A stretch of 38,897 nt of DNA from Gammaproteobacteria bacterium (GTDB lineage: Bacteria; Pseudomonadota; Gammaproteobacteria; Chromatiales; Chromatiaceae). The translations under genes were made by a program, and so were the position numbers. Location: the NCBI GenBank assembly GCA_024276875.1, contig JAJRWL010000077.1:1-38897 (forward strand), read 5' to 3'. Positions 10,523-21,248 of this stretch are shown here, one piece after another; the stretch's first letter is position 1, and every line of letters begins with the position of its first letter. The notes beneath the pieces are model-generated. The model worked only from the letters and a program-made list of their open reading frames with translations. It had not been told where the DNA came from and searched no databases.

Positions 10523-12823
10523 TTAGAAAGAAGAGCCAAAACTAAATTGGAAATTCTCAATTTCATCACCTGATTTAGTATTGTAAGGCTGAGCCAAACT
10601 AAAGGTTAGCAATCCCATAGGAGAGGCCCAAACAGCAGCAACTCCTGTTGAATAACGCAGTTCACTCGCCTCAAAACCCTTAGCGCCATCATCCATATCA
10701 AAAACATTACCAAAATCGGCAAAAAGACTCAGGCGAAGCGATTTATCAGCTAATTTGAATGGCGCTTTAAATAAAATCTCAGCACCGCCTGTTAGGTTGA
10801 AGTTGCCGCCCAACGCTCTATTTTTTGAGTCCCGTGGACCCAAGGTATTTTCAGCAATACCCCGCATTGTGCGAAAACCACCGGCAAAGAAGTTCTCATA
10901 AAATGGTAACGTTTCTGTGCCAGCATAACCATCACCATACCCAACATTACCTTTCATTCCCAATGTGAATATCTTATTTAAGGGGAAAAAACGTTGGAGT
11001 CTATAACTGATTTTATAGTATTCAAGATCGCTGCCTGGGAGTGATACCTCTGCTCCCATGCGCTGGCTGCCTCCCCTCGTTGGAAACATAATGCTATTCC
11101 TTGAATCAAAGACCCAACTAAGCCCAGCCTTATAATCAAGAAAACTCGTTCCCTGCACTGTTTCAAACGCCTTGATTTCATTTGATGCACTGCTGGCTAT
11201 GCTAAAGTCAGTGTTTTCGATATTAAATGTAAACAACAGCCTGTCAAAATCGCTGATTGGAACACCAAAATTAACCCCGCCGATCATAACATCGGTGGAG
11301 TAGTTGGCACTATCAAGTTTATAAAATGAGGTCTGCCTGTACTTGAAGTTGAAACCTCGGCTAATACCATCCATTGTATAATAAGGGTTGATATAAGCCA
11401 GTTGGTACAATGTATTGGCACTGCTATTATTAAAACCAAGCGTTACCCGTTTTCCCGTGCCGAGGAAGTTATTTTGCGAAATACTGGTATTAAATGTTAT
11501 ACCCTGAGATTGTGAGAAACCTATACCTGCCATAATGTTACCGGCTGGCTTCTCTTCAACAGAAATGTTTACATCAACCTGATCAGTTGAACCTGGTACT
11601 GCTGGAGTTTCTACCGTAATGTTCTTAAAAAATGAGAGCCGCTCCAAACGATCCCGTGAACGAGAAACCTTCTCTGCTGAAAACCACGCGGACTCCATCT
11701 GCCGCATTTCACGGCGCAATACACGATCACGTGTGCGGGTGTTGCCTCGTAAATTTACACGTCTAACATAAACACGTTTACCTGGATCAACAAAGTATGT
11801 AATAGCAACCTGCTTTTTTTCTGCATCAATCTCAGGGATGCTATTAACATTGGCAAAAGCATAACCATGATTGCCCAATAACTTATTAAGCCGCTCTGAG
11901 CTGGCAACCACTTTTTTACGAGAAAAGACATGCCCACGTGTTAGGTGAATCAGCTCAAACATCGCTTCTTTGGGAACAACCAGATCGCCAGCCAACAAAA
12001 TATCACTAATAGTGTAAACATCACCTTCAGTGATATTTATAGTGACATAAATATCTTTTTTATCTGGGGTAATAGAGACCTGAGTCGAATCAATTTTGAA
12101 ATTAATATAACCTTTGTTTAGGTAATAAGAGCGTAGTGCCTCCAGATCCCCCGATAACTTTTGCCGAGAGTATTGGTTGTCCTTAGTATAGAAGGAGAGC
12201 CATCCTCCTGTACTCAGTTCAAACTCATCTAGCAGATCCCCTTCATCAAAGGATGTATTGCCAATAATATTTATATTTTTAATAGTGGCTGCACGACCTT
12301 CAGAGATCTCAATGGCAATGCCTACTCGATTTCGCTCCAGCGGGGTGACTGTAGAGGTTAGCTTTGCTCCGTATTTGCCTTGACTAAAATATTGACGACG
12401 CAGTTCCTGCTCAATTTTATCTAAAATAGAGCGGTTAAAAACCCGACCTTTAGCCAGCCCAATATCTTTAAGTGCCTCTAACAGCTGCTCCGTCTCTAAC
12501 AGTTCATTACCCGAAAATGAAATATCGGCAACAGCGGGACGCTCACGGACAGTAATGACCAGGACATCACCTTCTCGCTCCAGACGCACATCCTTGAAGA
12601 AACCTGTCTTATACAGCGCGCGAATAATATCACCCGTCTGCCCATCTTCAATCTGCTGACCAACGCTTACAGGCATGTAATTAAACACGGTACCTGCAGA
12701 TATGCGTTGTAACCCTTCAACCCGAATGTCCTGAATGATAAAGGCGCTAGCAATGGCTGACAGCGGCATTAATAGCACGCAGAGCAGCATCAGTTTTGCC
12801 AGATATCTTTGGGCAAGCAGCAT
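10523..12823 (-). CDS. bamA: Outer membrane protein assembly factor BamA
   Basis: Five POTRA-like repeats plus beta-barrel, 766 aa, C-terminal Phe; synteny with rseP and skp. Confidence 0.97.
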   Translation of the reverse strand: MLLAQRYLAKLMLLCVLLMPLSAIASAFIIQDIRVEGLQRISAGTVFNYMPVSVGQQIEDGQTGDIIRALYKTGFFKDVRLEREGDVLVITVRERPAVADISFSGNELLETEQLLEALKDIGLAKGRVFNRSILDKIEQELRRQYFSQGKYGAKLTSTVTPLERNRVGIAIEISEGRAATIKNINIIGNTSFDEGDLLDEFELSTGGWLSFYTKDNQYSRQKLSGDLEALRSYYLNKGYINFKIDSTQVSITPDKKDIYVTINITEGDVYTISDILLAGDLVVPKEAMFELIHLTRGHVFSRKKVVASSERLNKLLGNHGYAFANVNSIPEIDAEKKQVAITYFVDPGKRVYVRRVNLRGNTRTRDRVLRREMRQMESAWFSAEKVSRSRDRLERLSFFKNITVETPAVPGSTDQVDVNISVEEKPAGNIMAGIGFSQSQGITFNTSISQNNFLGTGKRVTLGFNNSSANTLYQLAYINPYYTMDGISRGFNFKYRQTSFYKLDSANYSTDVMIGGVNFGVPISDFDRLLFTFNIENTDFSIASSASNEIKAFETVQGTSFLDYKAGLSWVFDSRNSIMFPTRGGSQRMGAEVSLPGSDLEYYKISYRLQRFFPLNKIFTLGMKGNVGYGDGYAGTETLPFYENFFAGGFRTMRGIAENTLGPRDSKNRALGGNFNLTGGAEILFKAPFKLADKSLRLSLFADFGNVFDMDDGAKGFEASELRYSTGVAAVWASPMGLLTFSLAQPYNTKSGDEIENFQFSFGSSF

Positions 12824-12950
12824 TTATTATCTAACCTTTTGTCTTTACACGTCTTAAATGTCTGGAAACACAGGCTTCAGCAACAATACTAATCATGCCA
12901 TTCATTCCAGCACACCACATAGCAAGTCGCTTAGTATAAGTTATCTTATC

Positions 12951-14315
12951 TCACGATCCCAGTAGCCTGGAAAAATCAACAAAGAATGCCAACCCCATTA
13001 GCATCAATAAAATAAGCATGCCGATTTTTTGCCCTTCTGCCTGCAACCTCTCTGAAAGTGGGCCTCCTTTAACGGCCTCTATCGCAAAAAAGAGCAGATG
13101 ACCCCCATCAAGAATGGGGATGGGCAGAAGATTTAATACACCAAGGCTAATGCTAAGCCCCGCAAGAAAACTTAAAAAGGAGACAAAACCATAGCTTGCC
13201 GTCTGCCCTGCTGATTTTGCAATGGTGACAGGCCCACCCAGATTATTAACTGAGGCATCACCTGAAAACATTCGCCCAGCCATCTTTAAAATCAGCCAGG
13301 AAAGATTTGCTGTTTTTTCAACCGACGCAACCATCGCATCAATTGGCCCCAGCTGAACGGTGACTTTATACGCCTCTAGCAGGTGATCGTAATTGCGAAC
13401 TCCCGCTCCAATATATCCCATTGAGTGATCTTCTTTTTTAGCACCTGTCCTCAAGCTTATTGACTGATGCCGGCCTGCCCGCTCAACTTCAAACTCCACC
13501 CGCACATTAGGGTGTTTCTGGATATATTTAACCAATTTTCGCCAATCATTTAATAACAGACCATCAACCTCAACAATGCGATCTCCAACCTTTAAACCAC
13601 CTTGTTCTGCTGCTCCCCCAGCAACCAGCTCACCAATAATAGGAGGAATAACTGGGCGACGTGGCACTATACCCACCATCCCCATGGGGTCACTGTTGTC
13701 AGATAGGTCACCGATGCTAGTCAATGACAGTAGACGCACATGCTCCATCCCTCTAACATCCTGTACACGCACAGGCACACTGTTCTTTTCTATTGATGCC
13801 GCCAATATTGCAAAAGCGGCCTTCTCCCAGCTGGGTGTTGTTTTTTGATCAACAGCTAAAATCTTATCCTCTATCTGAAATCCTGCACTATAAGCAGCTG
13901 TATCTGGTTTCACTTCAGCCACAACCGGTTGCAGTCCCGTTTCTCCCACCATAGCGGTCAACCAAAAAGCCAGAATTGCAAAGATGAAATTGGCAATGGG
14001 ACCCGCCGCTACAATGGCTGTGCGCACAGAGAGGGGTTGACAGTTAAAGGCTTGATGGCGCTGCTCTTTTGGAACGGGTGCTTCCCGTTCATCCAACATT
14101 TTTACGTAACCACCGAGTGGGATAACAGCGACTCGATATTCAGTGCCATCAACGGGACTAATGCGCGTCCACAGCGGTTTGCCAAACCCTATAGAGAAAC
14201 AGAGCACCTTCACGCCCAACTTTCGAGCCACCCAAAAGTGCCCATACTCATGGGCTGTAATCAAGATACCTAGTGTTATAACGAAAGCAAATGCAGAAAA
14301 AAAGAAGGAACCCAT
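12951..14315 (-). CDS. rseP: RIP metalloprotease (site-2 protease family)
   Basis: HExxH motif ITAHEYGHFWVARKLGVKV, PDZ domains, C-terminal NLLPIPILDGGHL. Confidence 0.96.
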   Translation of the reverse strand: MGSFFFSAFAFVITLGILITAHEYGHFWVARKLGVKVLCFSIGFGKPLWTRISPVDGTEYRVAVIPLGGYVKMLDEREAPVPKEQRHQAFNCQPLSVRTAIVAAGPIANFIFAILAFWLTAMVGETGLQPVVAEVKPDTAAYSAGFQIEDKILAVDQKTTPSWEKAAFAILAASIEKNSVPVRVQDVRGMEHVRLLSLTSIGDLSDNSDPMGMVGIVPRRPVIPPIIGELVAGGAAEQGGLKVGDRIVEVDGLLLNDWRKLVKYIQKHPNVRVEFEVERAGRHQSISLRTGAKKEDHSMGYIGAGVRNYDHLLEAYKVTVQLGPIDAMVASVEKTANLSWLILKMAGRMFSGDASVNNLGGPVTIAKSAGQTASYGFVSFLSFLAGLSISLGVLNLLPIPILDGGHLLFFAIEAVKGGPLSERLQAEGQKIGMLILLMLMGLAFFVDFSRLLGS

Positions 14316-14343
14316 CAGTGGTGCTCTAAGCTAAGTTAAAATT

Positions 14344-15522
14344 TCAGACCAGCGTGCTAATCTGTTGTTCCGCTACCCGGCGAGCTTCAGCATCAATTTC
14401 TAATAGCTCACCAAGATTTTGGCTATCCGCAATGGGAATAGCAGCCAGAGTAGACTCAACAATCTTTGGAATAGCGATAAAATTCACACGCCGACCAAGA
14501 AAGGCCGCTACGGCAATCTCATTCGCTGCATTCAAGATAGCAGGGGCGCTTCCACCCCGCTCAATCGCTTGATATGCAAGTGATAAACAGGGAAAACGCT
14601 GGCAATCTGGTGCTTCAAAATCAAGCCGAGAAACTGCAAATAGATCTAAGCTACTGACACCCGACTCGATGCGCTCTGGCCATGCTAAAGCATGCGCAAT
14701 AGGTGTCCGCATATCGGGGTTTCCCATCTGTGCCAACACTGAACCATCAGTATACTCCACCATCGAGTGGATAATGCTCTGCGGATGCAGTACCACTTGG
14801 ATCTTATCGGGTCGAGTATGAAACAGCCAACAGGCCTCAATCACCTCCAGACCTTTGTTCATCATTGTTGCTGAATCAACCGAAATCTTTTGTCCCATAC
14901 TCCAATTTGGGTGAGCGCAAGCCTGCTCTGGCGTAACCCGAACAAGTTCTGCTGCGGGCATATTACGAAAAGGGCCACCAGAAGCCGTCAGCAAAATGCG
15001 ACGTACCCCCACACCCGCAAGCCCTTTATGGTAATCGGCAGGCAGGCATTGAAATATAGCATTATGCTCGCTATCAATCGGCAGAATCTCTGCACCATGC
15101 TGCTCAGCTTCATCCATAAACAGCTGCCCAGAGACCACCAGCGCCTCTTTATTCGCTAACAGCAGACGTTTTCCTGCGCGTACAGCTGACAGCGCCGGTA
15201 ACAGCCCAGCTGCACCCACAATAGCGGCCATGACATAATCTGCTTCTGATAGCCGTGAAACCGCTTCAAGACCCTCAATACCACTCAACACTTGAACATG
15301 AGATGCTTTAGTTTTTAGTCGGCCTGCAAGATCTTGTGCACTCTGCTCGTCTGCCATTACAGCATAATCTGGATGAAACTGTTGGCACTGTTGAAACAGA
15401 TCGCCTACGTTGTTATTTGCTGTAAGTGCAACCACACGATAGCGATCAGGATGACGAGCAATCACATTAAGGGTACTGACTCCAATCGACCCTGTTGCCC
15501 CTAATATGGTTATCCCTTTCAC
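14344..15522 (-). CDS. dxr: 1-deoxy-D-xylulose-5-phosphate reductoisomerase
   Basis: [46 protein letters not shown]. Confidence 0.96.
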   Translation of the reverse strand: MKGITILGATGSIGVSTLNVIARHPDRYRVVALTANNNVGDLFQQCQQFHPDYAVMADEQSAQDLAGRLKTKASHVQVLSGIEGLEAVSRLSEADYVMAAIVGAAGLLPALSAVRAGKRLLLANKEALVVSGQLFMDEAEQHGAEILPIDSEHNAIFQCLPADYHKGLAGVGVRRILLTASGGPFRNMPAAELVRVTPEQACAHPNWSMGQKISVDSATMMNKGLEVIEACWLFHTRPDKIQVVLHPQSIIHSMVEYTDGSVLAQMGNPDMRTPIAHALAWPERIESGVSSLDLFAVSRLDFEAPDCQRFPCLSLAYQAIERGGSAPAILNAANEIAVAAFLGRRVNFIAIPKIVESTLAAIPIADSQNLGELLEIDAEARRVAEQQISTLV

Positions 15523-16343
15523 GCATCTGCACCTAATAACATAAGGCCAAAAACAAAGACTGGCGCTGCTGCTGTTACGCTATCGATACGATCAAGTATG
15601 CCACCATGCCCTGGCAATAAATTACCACTATCCTTTACATCTGCCTGACGTTTGATCAGGCTCTCGAATAGATCCCCTTCAATAGAGACCAAACAGGTAA
15701 GGATGCAGAGCGGTATTGTCACCAATAGCCCACCAAGGTCTGGTTTCAGATAGGCCAGTATTACCCCGCAGATCACAGCACCCACCAGCGCGCCATATGC
15801 ACCTTCTCTTGTCTTGCCTGGGCTAATAACAGGCGCTAGCTTTACCCGACCCCAGCGCCGCCCAGCAAAGTAGGCGCAACTATCTGAAGCCCAAATCAAG
15901 ACTAAAACAAAGATGACTAAAACAGGACCCTCTTCACCGCTCCCATGAAGAAAAACGAGCGCTATCCAACAAGGAAGTAATACTAAAAACCCCACTGCAA
16001 CCCTAAGCGGATTTGGCTCAAGCGAGATTTTCTCTATCTTTTTAATACAAAAAAGCAGCGCAGCACCCAGCAGCCAACCGGTGGTTGCCACGGCCAACAC
16101 CCCGTAGTTTAAATTAAAATTTGAGCTCATTGTGGCTGCCATGCCAAGCATCATTGCCATCAATAGCAGAAAAACGGATTTCCACAACGGCGTAGATATT
16201 TTAGAAAGCCTTGCCCATTCCCATGCACCCAGCAGGATGACAGCGGCAAAAAACAGCCCCACCCAAAAAGTGGGCAGAAAAAGAACCCCACCCACCACAA
16301 GTGGAACCAACAAAGCAGCGGTAAGAATTCGTTGAGCAAGCAT
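15519..16343 (-). CDS. cdsA: Phosphatidate cytidylyltransferase
   Basis: Multi-TM; CTP transferase signature ...[36 protein letters not shown]-like region. Confidence 0.95.
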   Translation of the reverse strand: MLAQRILTAALLVPLVVGGVLFLPTFWVGLFFAAVILLGAWEWARLSKISTPLWKSVFLLLMAMMLGMAATMSSNFNLNYGVLAVATTGWLLGAALLFCIKKIEKISLEPNPLRVAVGFLVLLPCWIALVFLHGSGEEGPVLVIFVLVLIWASDSCAYFAGRRWGRVKLAPVISPGKTREGAYGALVGAVICGVILAYLKPDLGGLLVTIPLCILTCLVSIEGDLFESLIKRQADVKDSGNLLPGHGGILDRIDSVTAAAPVFVFGLMLLGADA

Positions 16344-16371
16344 GAGTGTTAAAATATTAGAGTAATGATGA

Positions 16372-17169
16372 CTAATTTTTTATTGTTCTAATCTGCTCAG
16401 AGGTTTTGCCAAATCGACGCTCCCTCTGACTAAACGCCTGTATTGCAAGATCAAACGCCGCAGCATCAAAATCTGGCCAAAGCCGGTCGCTAAAATAAAA
16501 TTCAGAATAGGCCAACTGCCACAAAACAAAATTACTTATTCGCTGCTCACCACCCGTGCGTATAAAAAGATCGGGGTCAGGTAGATCAGCAAAAGAGAGT
16601 TCTGCATTCAATGTGGCTTCGGTGATATCGCCAGGTTGCAGTTCACCGCTCTTTATTTTTTCTGCTACTTTTCTGGCCGCCTGAGTGATATCCCAGCGCC
16701 CACCATAGTTAGCCGCAATCTGTAGCACTAAGCCACTGTTTCCAGCTGTTTTCTCCTCTGCCATACGAATGCATTCTTGCAGCTTCTTTGGAAATGCCGT
16801 TTTATCGCCAATAACACGCAAACAAACATTATTTTTTTTCAAGCGTTTAATATCACGCTGCAATACAATCATAAACAGATCAAACAGCAACCCGACCTCT
16901 TTTTTGGGACGCTTCCAATTTTCACTGCTAAATGCAAAAAGCGTTAACGCTTGCACACCTTTTTTAGCACAAGCTTCAACAATTGTTCGCACCGATTCAA
17001 CGCCTGCACGATGCCCAACATGCCTTGGTGAATTCCTATTTTTTGCCCAACGGCCATTACCATCCATTATAATGGCAACATGCCGTGGTATTGTTATTAT
17101 CTGACCCTGGTCTGCTGATTGACTATCATTAGCACCCACGCCACCAAAACCTCCTATAAACAGCGTCAC
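16372..17169 (-). CDS. uppS: Undecaprenyl diphosphate synthase
   Basis: HVAIIMDGNGRWAKNRNSPRHVGHRAGVESVR; DPDLFIRTGGEQRISNFVLWQLAYSEFYF. Confidence 0.97.
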   Translation of the reverse strand: MTLFIGGFGGVGANDSQSADQGQIITIPRHVAIIMDGNGRWAKNRNSPRHVGHRAGVESVRTIVEACAKKGVQALTLFAFSSENWKRPKKEVGLLFDLFMIVLQRDIKRLKKNNVCLRVIGDKTAFPKKLQECIRMAEEKTAGNSGLVLQIAANYGGRWDITQAARKVAEKIKSGELQPGDITEATLNAELSFADLPDPDLFIRTGGEQRISNFVLWQLAYSEFYFSDRLWPDFDAAAFDLAIQAFSQRERRFGKTSEQIRTIKN

Positions 17170-17173
17170 GACC

Positions 17174-17731
17174 TTAGAACGCCATTAAGTCAGCTTCTTT
17201 TTTAGCAAGAAGCTCATCCACTTCTTTGACGTGCTGATCCGTCAATTTTTGAATAATCTCTTCACCACGGCGCTCATCATCCTCAGAGATTAACTTCTCT
17301 TTAACCAAGCCTTTAAGATCAGAATTAGCCTCTCTGCGAATATTACGGATAGAGATGCGTGACTGCTCAGCTTCATTTCTGACAACACGAATCAGATCTT
17401 TTCGGCGCGCCTCAGTCAATGGTGGCAGAGGAACACGAATGACGTTTCCTGCAGAATTTGGGTTTAAGCCAAGATCCGAATTGAGGATAGCCTTTTCAAT
17501 TGCTGCGACCATAGGTTGTTCCCATGGCGTAATTGAAAGGGTTCTAGCATCTTCAACATTGACATTAGCGACCTGGCTTAATGGAACATTTGAGCCATAG
17601 TAAGAAACACGGACATGATCAAGCAAACTTGGGTGCGCACGTCCGGTACGGACTCGCGCCAAATCATGAACCAAAGCATCTACACTCTTACCCATACATA
17701 CTGTGGCATCTTTTTTTATATCATCGATCAT
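17174..17731 (-). CDS. frr: Ribosome recycling factor
   Basis: 185 aa; [38 protein letters not shown]. Confidence 0.97.
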   Translation of the reverse strand: MIDDIKKDATVCMGKSVDALVHDLARVRTGRAHPSLLDHVRVSYYGSNVPLSQVANVNVEDARTLSITPWEQPMVAAIEKAILNSDLGLNPNSAGNVIRVPLPPLTEARRKDLIRVVRNEAEQSRISIRNIRREANSDLKGLVKEKLISEDDERRGEEIIQKLTDQHVKEVDELLAKKEADLMAF

Positions 17732-17734
17732 ATT

Positions 17735-18457
17735 TCACTCTCCAGCCTCTACCAACGTACCTATATCTTCTCCCTGTAGTAAACGCATCAAAGCACCATG
17801 ATCGCTGATATTCATTACGCGCAGGGGGATATTATTGTCACGACATAACACAATTGCGGTTGCATCCATTACCTGTAGTTTCTGTATCAACACTTGATCA
17901 TAATCCAAGCGAGAATACATTTTTGCTGTAGGATCTTTGTGAGGATCAGCAGAGTAAACACCATCAACCTTTGTTGCCTTTATCAACAACTCAGCACCCA
18001 TTTCAATCGCCCTCAGGCTGGCCGCAGAATCCGTTGTAAAAAATGGGTTACCTGTTCCTGCCGCTAATAGAACAACACGTCCTTTTTCCAGGTGGCGAAC
18101 AGCGCGACGGCGAATATAATCTTCGCAAATCTCATGGATACTCAGCGATGACATGACCCGAGCAGGAACATTGATACGTTCCAATGCATCCTGCATGGCG
18201 AGGGCATTCATGACGGTTGCCAGCATGCCCATATGATCGCCCGTGACTCGATCAATACCGGCCTCAGCCAGTCCGGCTCCGCGGAAAATATTTCCCCCGC
18301 CAATCACCAAACCAATTTGAACACCGGCATTAATCAGATCTCGTATTTCACCTGCCATGCGGGCAATAGTTTCTGGATCTATCCCAAAATCAGCTTTACC
18401 CATTAGCGCTTCGCCACTGAGCTTTAGCAGTACTCGTTTGTAGATTAATTCAGTCAC
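17735..18457 (-). CDS. pyrH: UMP kinase
   Basis: [51 protein letters not shown]. Confidence 0.97.
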   Translation of the reverse strand: MTELIYKRVLLKLSGEALMGKADFGIDPETIARMAGEIRDLINAGVQIGLVIGGGNIFRGAGLAEAGIDRVTGDHMGMLATVMNALAMQDALERINVPARVMSSLSIHEICEDYIRRRAVRHLEKGRVVLLAAGTGNPFFTTDSAASLRAIEMGAELLIKATKVDGVYSADPHKDPTAKMYSRLDYDQVLIQKLQVMDATAIVLCRDNNIPLRVMNISDHGALMRLLQGEDIGTLVEAGE

Positions 18458-18492
18458 ATATTGCCCCTTAAGTTATGAATGCAGCTACTTAG

Positions 18493-19380
18493 TTATTCGC
18501 CACGTACTTGTGCCATAACCTCTTCGGCAAAGTTCTCCGTCTTCTTCTCAATACCTTCACCCACCTCAAAGCGCTGAAAACGAAGCACTTTAGCGTTGGC
18601 ATTAGCTAACAGTTTTTCAACGGTCACATCTGGATCTTTGATGAAAGGTTGCCCAACAAGCGTAATCTCAGACAGGTATTTACGTACACGACCATCAACA
18701 ATCTTATCTACAATATTGTCTGGCTTACCACTCTCCAAGGCCTGCGCCTTGTAGATTTCACGCTCTTTCTCAAGCGTTTCAGCAGGCACACCATCTGAAT
18801 CAACACAGAGTGGATTGGTTGCAGCCACATGCATGGCAATATCCTTGCCCAATGCGGCATTACCACCTTCTATCTCCACCAGCACACCAATGCGAACACC
18901 GTGACGATAGCTAACAATACGGCCATTGTCTGATTCAAAACGAGCAAAACGGCGAACATTCATGTTTTCACCAATCTTTGAAATCAGGGCTTCACGTGCT
19001 GTATTAATGGTGGTCTCTTCACCTTTGTGCAAAGGTTGGTTCAGCAGTGCTTCAACATCTGCCACTTCATCCGCCAACGCGCATTCTGCAACAGCATCAG
19101 CAAACGAGGTGAAATTGTCATCCTTTGCAACAAAATCGGTTTCACAGTTAACTTCAACAATTGATGCCTGCTTATTGTCAGTGCTAGCTGCTATTACAAT
19201 AAGACCATCAGCCGCTGTGCGCCCTGCCTTTTTAGCGGCTTTAGCTTGACCTGATTTACGCATATTCTCAATAGCGACATCAATATCGCCATTGCTTTCT
19301 ACCAATGCTTTCTTGCATTCCATCATGCCGGAGCCTGTGCGCTCACGCAGCTCTTTAACCTGAGAGGCTGTAATAGCCAT
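18493..19380 (-). CDS. tsf: Elongation factor Ts
   Basis: Start assigned to [26 protein letters not shown], 15 codons inside the longer listed ORF (which begins at 19425). Confidence 0.96.
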   Translation of the reverse strand: MAITASQVKELRERTGSGMMECKKALVESNGDIDVAIENMRKSGQAKAAKKAGRTAADGLIVIAASTDNKQASIVEVNCETDFVAKDDNFTSFADAVAECALADEVADVEALLNQPLHKGEETTINTAREALISKIGENMNVRRFARFESDNGRIVSYRHGVRIGVLVEIEGGNAALGKDIAMHVAATNPLCVDSDGVPAETLEKEREIYKAQALESGKPDNIVDKIVDGRVRKYLSEITLVGQPFIKDPDVTVEKLLANANAKVLRFQRFEVGEGIEKKTENFAEEVMAQVRGE

Positions 19381-19412
19381 GATATTTTCCTCTACAAATA
19401 ATTCAAAACTGA

Positions 19413-19453
19413 ACAGCCCCCACAAAGCATATGTTGCTTAAATTAGGGGCTGT
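19413..19453. promoter_or_regulatory. Hairpin in the rpsB-tsf intergenic region
   Basis: ACAGCCCC (19413-19420) pairs with GGGGCTGT (19446-19453), with an inner AAGCA/TGCTT stem; no strong U-tract. Confidence 0.5.
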
Positions 19454-19500
19454 AAATTTAATATTTGACTGTTAATTCAGTCAATTGGTAAGTGTTGTGA

Positions 19501-20250
19501 TTAAGCCTTTGCTGGCTCTTTTACTTCCACAAACTCATCTTCCGCAGCAGCACCCATATGAGCTGCACTGGCCTTACCTTCGAGTGCAGCGGCGGCGGCG
19601 CTCTGCACATAAAGCTGAATAGCACGCATAGAGTCATCATTACCAGGAATGACATAATCAATATTGTCTGGTGCATTGTTGGTATCAACGACACCAATAA
19701 CAGGTATACCTAATTTGACCGCTTCGCTGACGGCAATGTCTTCATTGCCAACATCAATCACAAACAGCGCATCAGGAATACCACCCATATTCTTAATACC
19801 GCCTAAACTGCGCTCCAGCTTTTCCATCTCGCGGCGCATGCCCAAGGCTTCTTTCTTATTGAAACGCTGTTCAACGCTACCATCTTCAAACATGGCCTCA
19901 AGCTCTTTCAAGCGCCGAATAGACTGCTTGATGGTTTTGAAATTGGTGAGCATACCGCCCAACCAGCGGTGATCAACAAATGGCATGCCGCAACGTAGCG
20001 CCTCGTCTTTGATGACCTTTGAAGCTGCTCGTTTGGTGCCAACAAATAAAATCTTGCCGCCATTAGCAGAGAGAGAGCCAATAAAATTCATGGCATCATT
20101 GAAGAGTGGAAGTGTTTTTTCCAGATTAACAATATGAATTTTGTTACGCTGGCCAAAGATGTAAGCACCCATTTTTGGGTTCCAGTAACGGGTCTGATGA
20201 CCAAAGTGCACGCCTGCTTCAAGCATTTGGCGCATAGAAACTGCACTCAT
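19501..20250 (-). CDS. rpsB: 30S ribosomal protein S2
   Basis: [41 protein letters not shown]. Confidence 0.98.
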   Translation of the reverse strand: MSAVSMRQMLEAGVHFGHQTRYWNPKMGAYIFGQRNKIHIVNLEKTLPLFNDAMNFIGSLSANGGKILFVGTKRAASKVIKDEALRCGMPFVDHRWLGGMLTNFKTIKQSIRRLKELEAMFEDGSVEQRFNKKEALGMRREMEKLERSLGGIKNMGGIPDALFVIDVGNEDIAVSEAVKLGIPVIGVVDTNNAPDNIDYVIPGNDDSMRAIQLYVQSAAAAALEGKASAAHMGAAAEDEFVEVKEPAKA

Positions 20251-20382
20251 AATGATTTACTCCTAAAAATTGTAACGGGTTAGGCCTCCACGAACCCCAG
20301 AAAACAACCCATTTTAATGGGCACCCCGCCTTCTGTGTCGGTACGTGTGAGAATTAAGCGGTAATCATTTGCGAATCCGCGG
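20251..20382 (-). promoter_or_regulatory. rpsB 5' leader, likely S2-autoregulatory RNA element
   Basis: Approx. 130-nt leader with hairpin CCCATTTTAATGGG (20308-20321), GGGTT/AACCC complementarity (20278-20298) and an AGGAG Shine-Dalgarno; resembles the described gammaproteobacterial rpsB leader. Confidence 0.6.
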
Positions 20383-20387
20383 CGCGT

Positions 20388-20416
20388 TTTATACCATAAA
20401 CAGCTTATTGTCACAA
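20388..20416 (-). promoter_or_regulatory. rpsB promoter (sigma70-type)
   Basis: Minus strand TTGTGA-N17-TATAAA followed by GC-rich ACGCGCCGCGG discriminator; context TATGGTATAAAA. Confidence 0.65.
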
Positions 20417-20473
20417 TTGCCACCACCCTAAATTAAGGCATTCTGTTCAGTTAACCGCCTGGGATTAATAATA

Positions 20474-21247
20474 ATGACCATAGTCATCAAGACACCTGAT
20501 GAAATAGAAAAAATGCGGATAGCCTGTCGATTGGCAGCTGAGGTCTTGGAGATGATCGAACCGCACATTCAACTAGGAATAACAACCAATGAAATCAATG
20601 ATATATGCCATGATTTTATTGTAAATACTCAACAAGCGATTCCTGCTCCACTCCATTATCGTGGGTTCCCAAAGTCAATATGCACCTCTATAAATCATCA
20701 GATTTGTCATGGTATTCCAGGAGGGAAAAGGCTTAAGAAAGGGGATATTATTAACATTGATATTACCGTCATCAAAGGTGGCTTCCACGGTGATACCAGC
20801 AAGATGTTTTTTATTGGTGAGCCGTCGGTTCTAGCTCGTCGACTGGTTAATATCACGCAAGAAGCGCTGTTTCTTGGTATAAAACAGGTGAAACCTGGCG
20901 CGAGATTAAATGATATTGGAAGTGCCATTCAGCAATTTGCTGAAGCCAATAATTACAGTATCGTGCGTGAGTATTGTGGTCACGGTATTGGACGTGAGTT
21001 TCATGAAGCGCCACAGATAGTTCATTATGCTACACCTGACAGGGGTGTCACACTCCAACCCGGCATGTGCTTTACTATCGAGCCAATGGTGAATGCGGGC
21101 AAACGCAGTGTAAAAGTGCTGCCTGACGGCTGGACTGTCGTCACCAAAGACCGTTCGCTCTCCGCTCAATGGGAGCATACGCTTTTAGTGACCGATAATG
21201 GCTGTGACATCCTAACTCTGCGTAAAGAAGAGAGGAAATTAGCATAA
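20474..21247 (+). CDS. map: Type I methionyl aminopeptidase
   Basis: NDICHDFIV...FPKSICTSINHQICHGIPG; NIDITVIKGGFHGDTSKMF; YCGHGIGREFHEAP; FTIEPM. Confidence 0.97.
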   Translation: MTIVIKTPDEIEKMRIACRLAAEVLEMIEPHIQLGITTNEINDICHDFIVNTQQAIPAPLHYRGFPKSICTSINHQICHGIPGGKRLKKGDIINIDITVIKGGFHGDTSKMFFIGEPSVLARRLVNITQEALFLGIKQVKPGARLNDIGSAIQQFAEANNYSIVREYCGHGIGREFHEAPQIVHYATPDRGVTLQPGMCFTIEPMVNAGKRSVKVLPDGWTVVTKDRSLSAQWEHTLLVTDNGCDILTLRKEERKLA

Positions 21248-21248
21248 G

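Noticed and set aside
6201-10526. Plus-strand ORFs opposite rnhB, lpxB, lpxA, fabZ, lpxD and skp
   Set aside because: Shadow ORFs of conserved genes, no independent coding signal.
19381-19425. Upstream extension of tsf ([15 protein letters not shown])
   Set aside because: EF-Ts normally starts MAxITASxVKELRE; the extension overlaps the intergenic hairpin.
13576-19972. Plus-strand ORFs opposite rseP, dxr, cdsA, uppS, frr, tsf and rpsB
   Set aside because: Same reason; compositional mirrors of conserved CDS.
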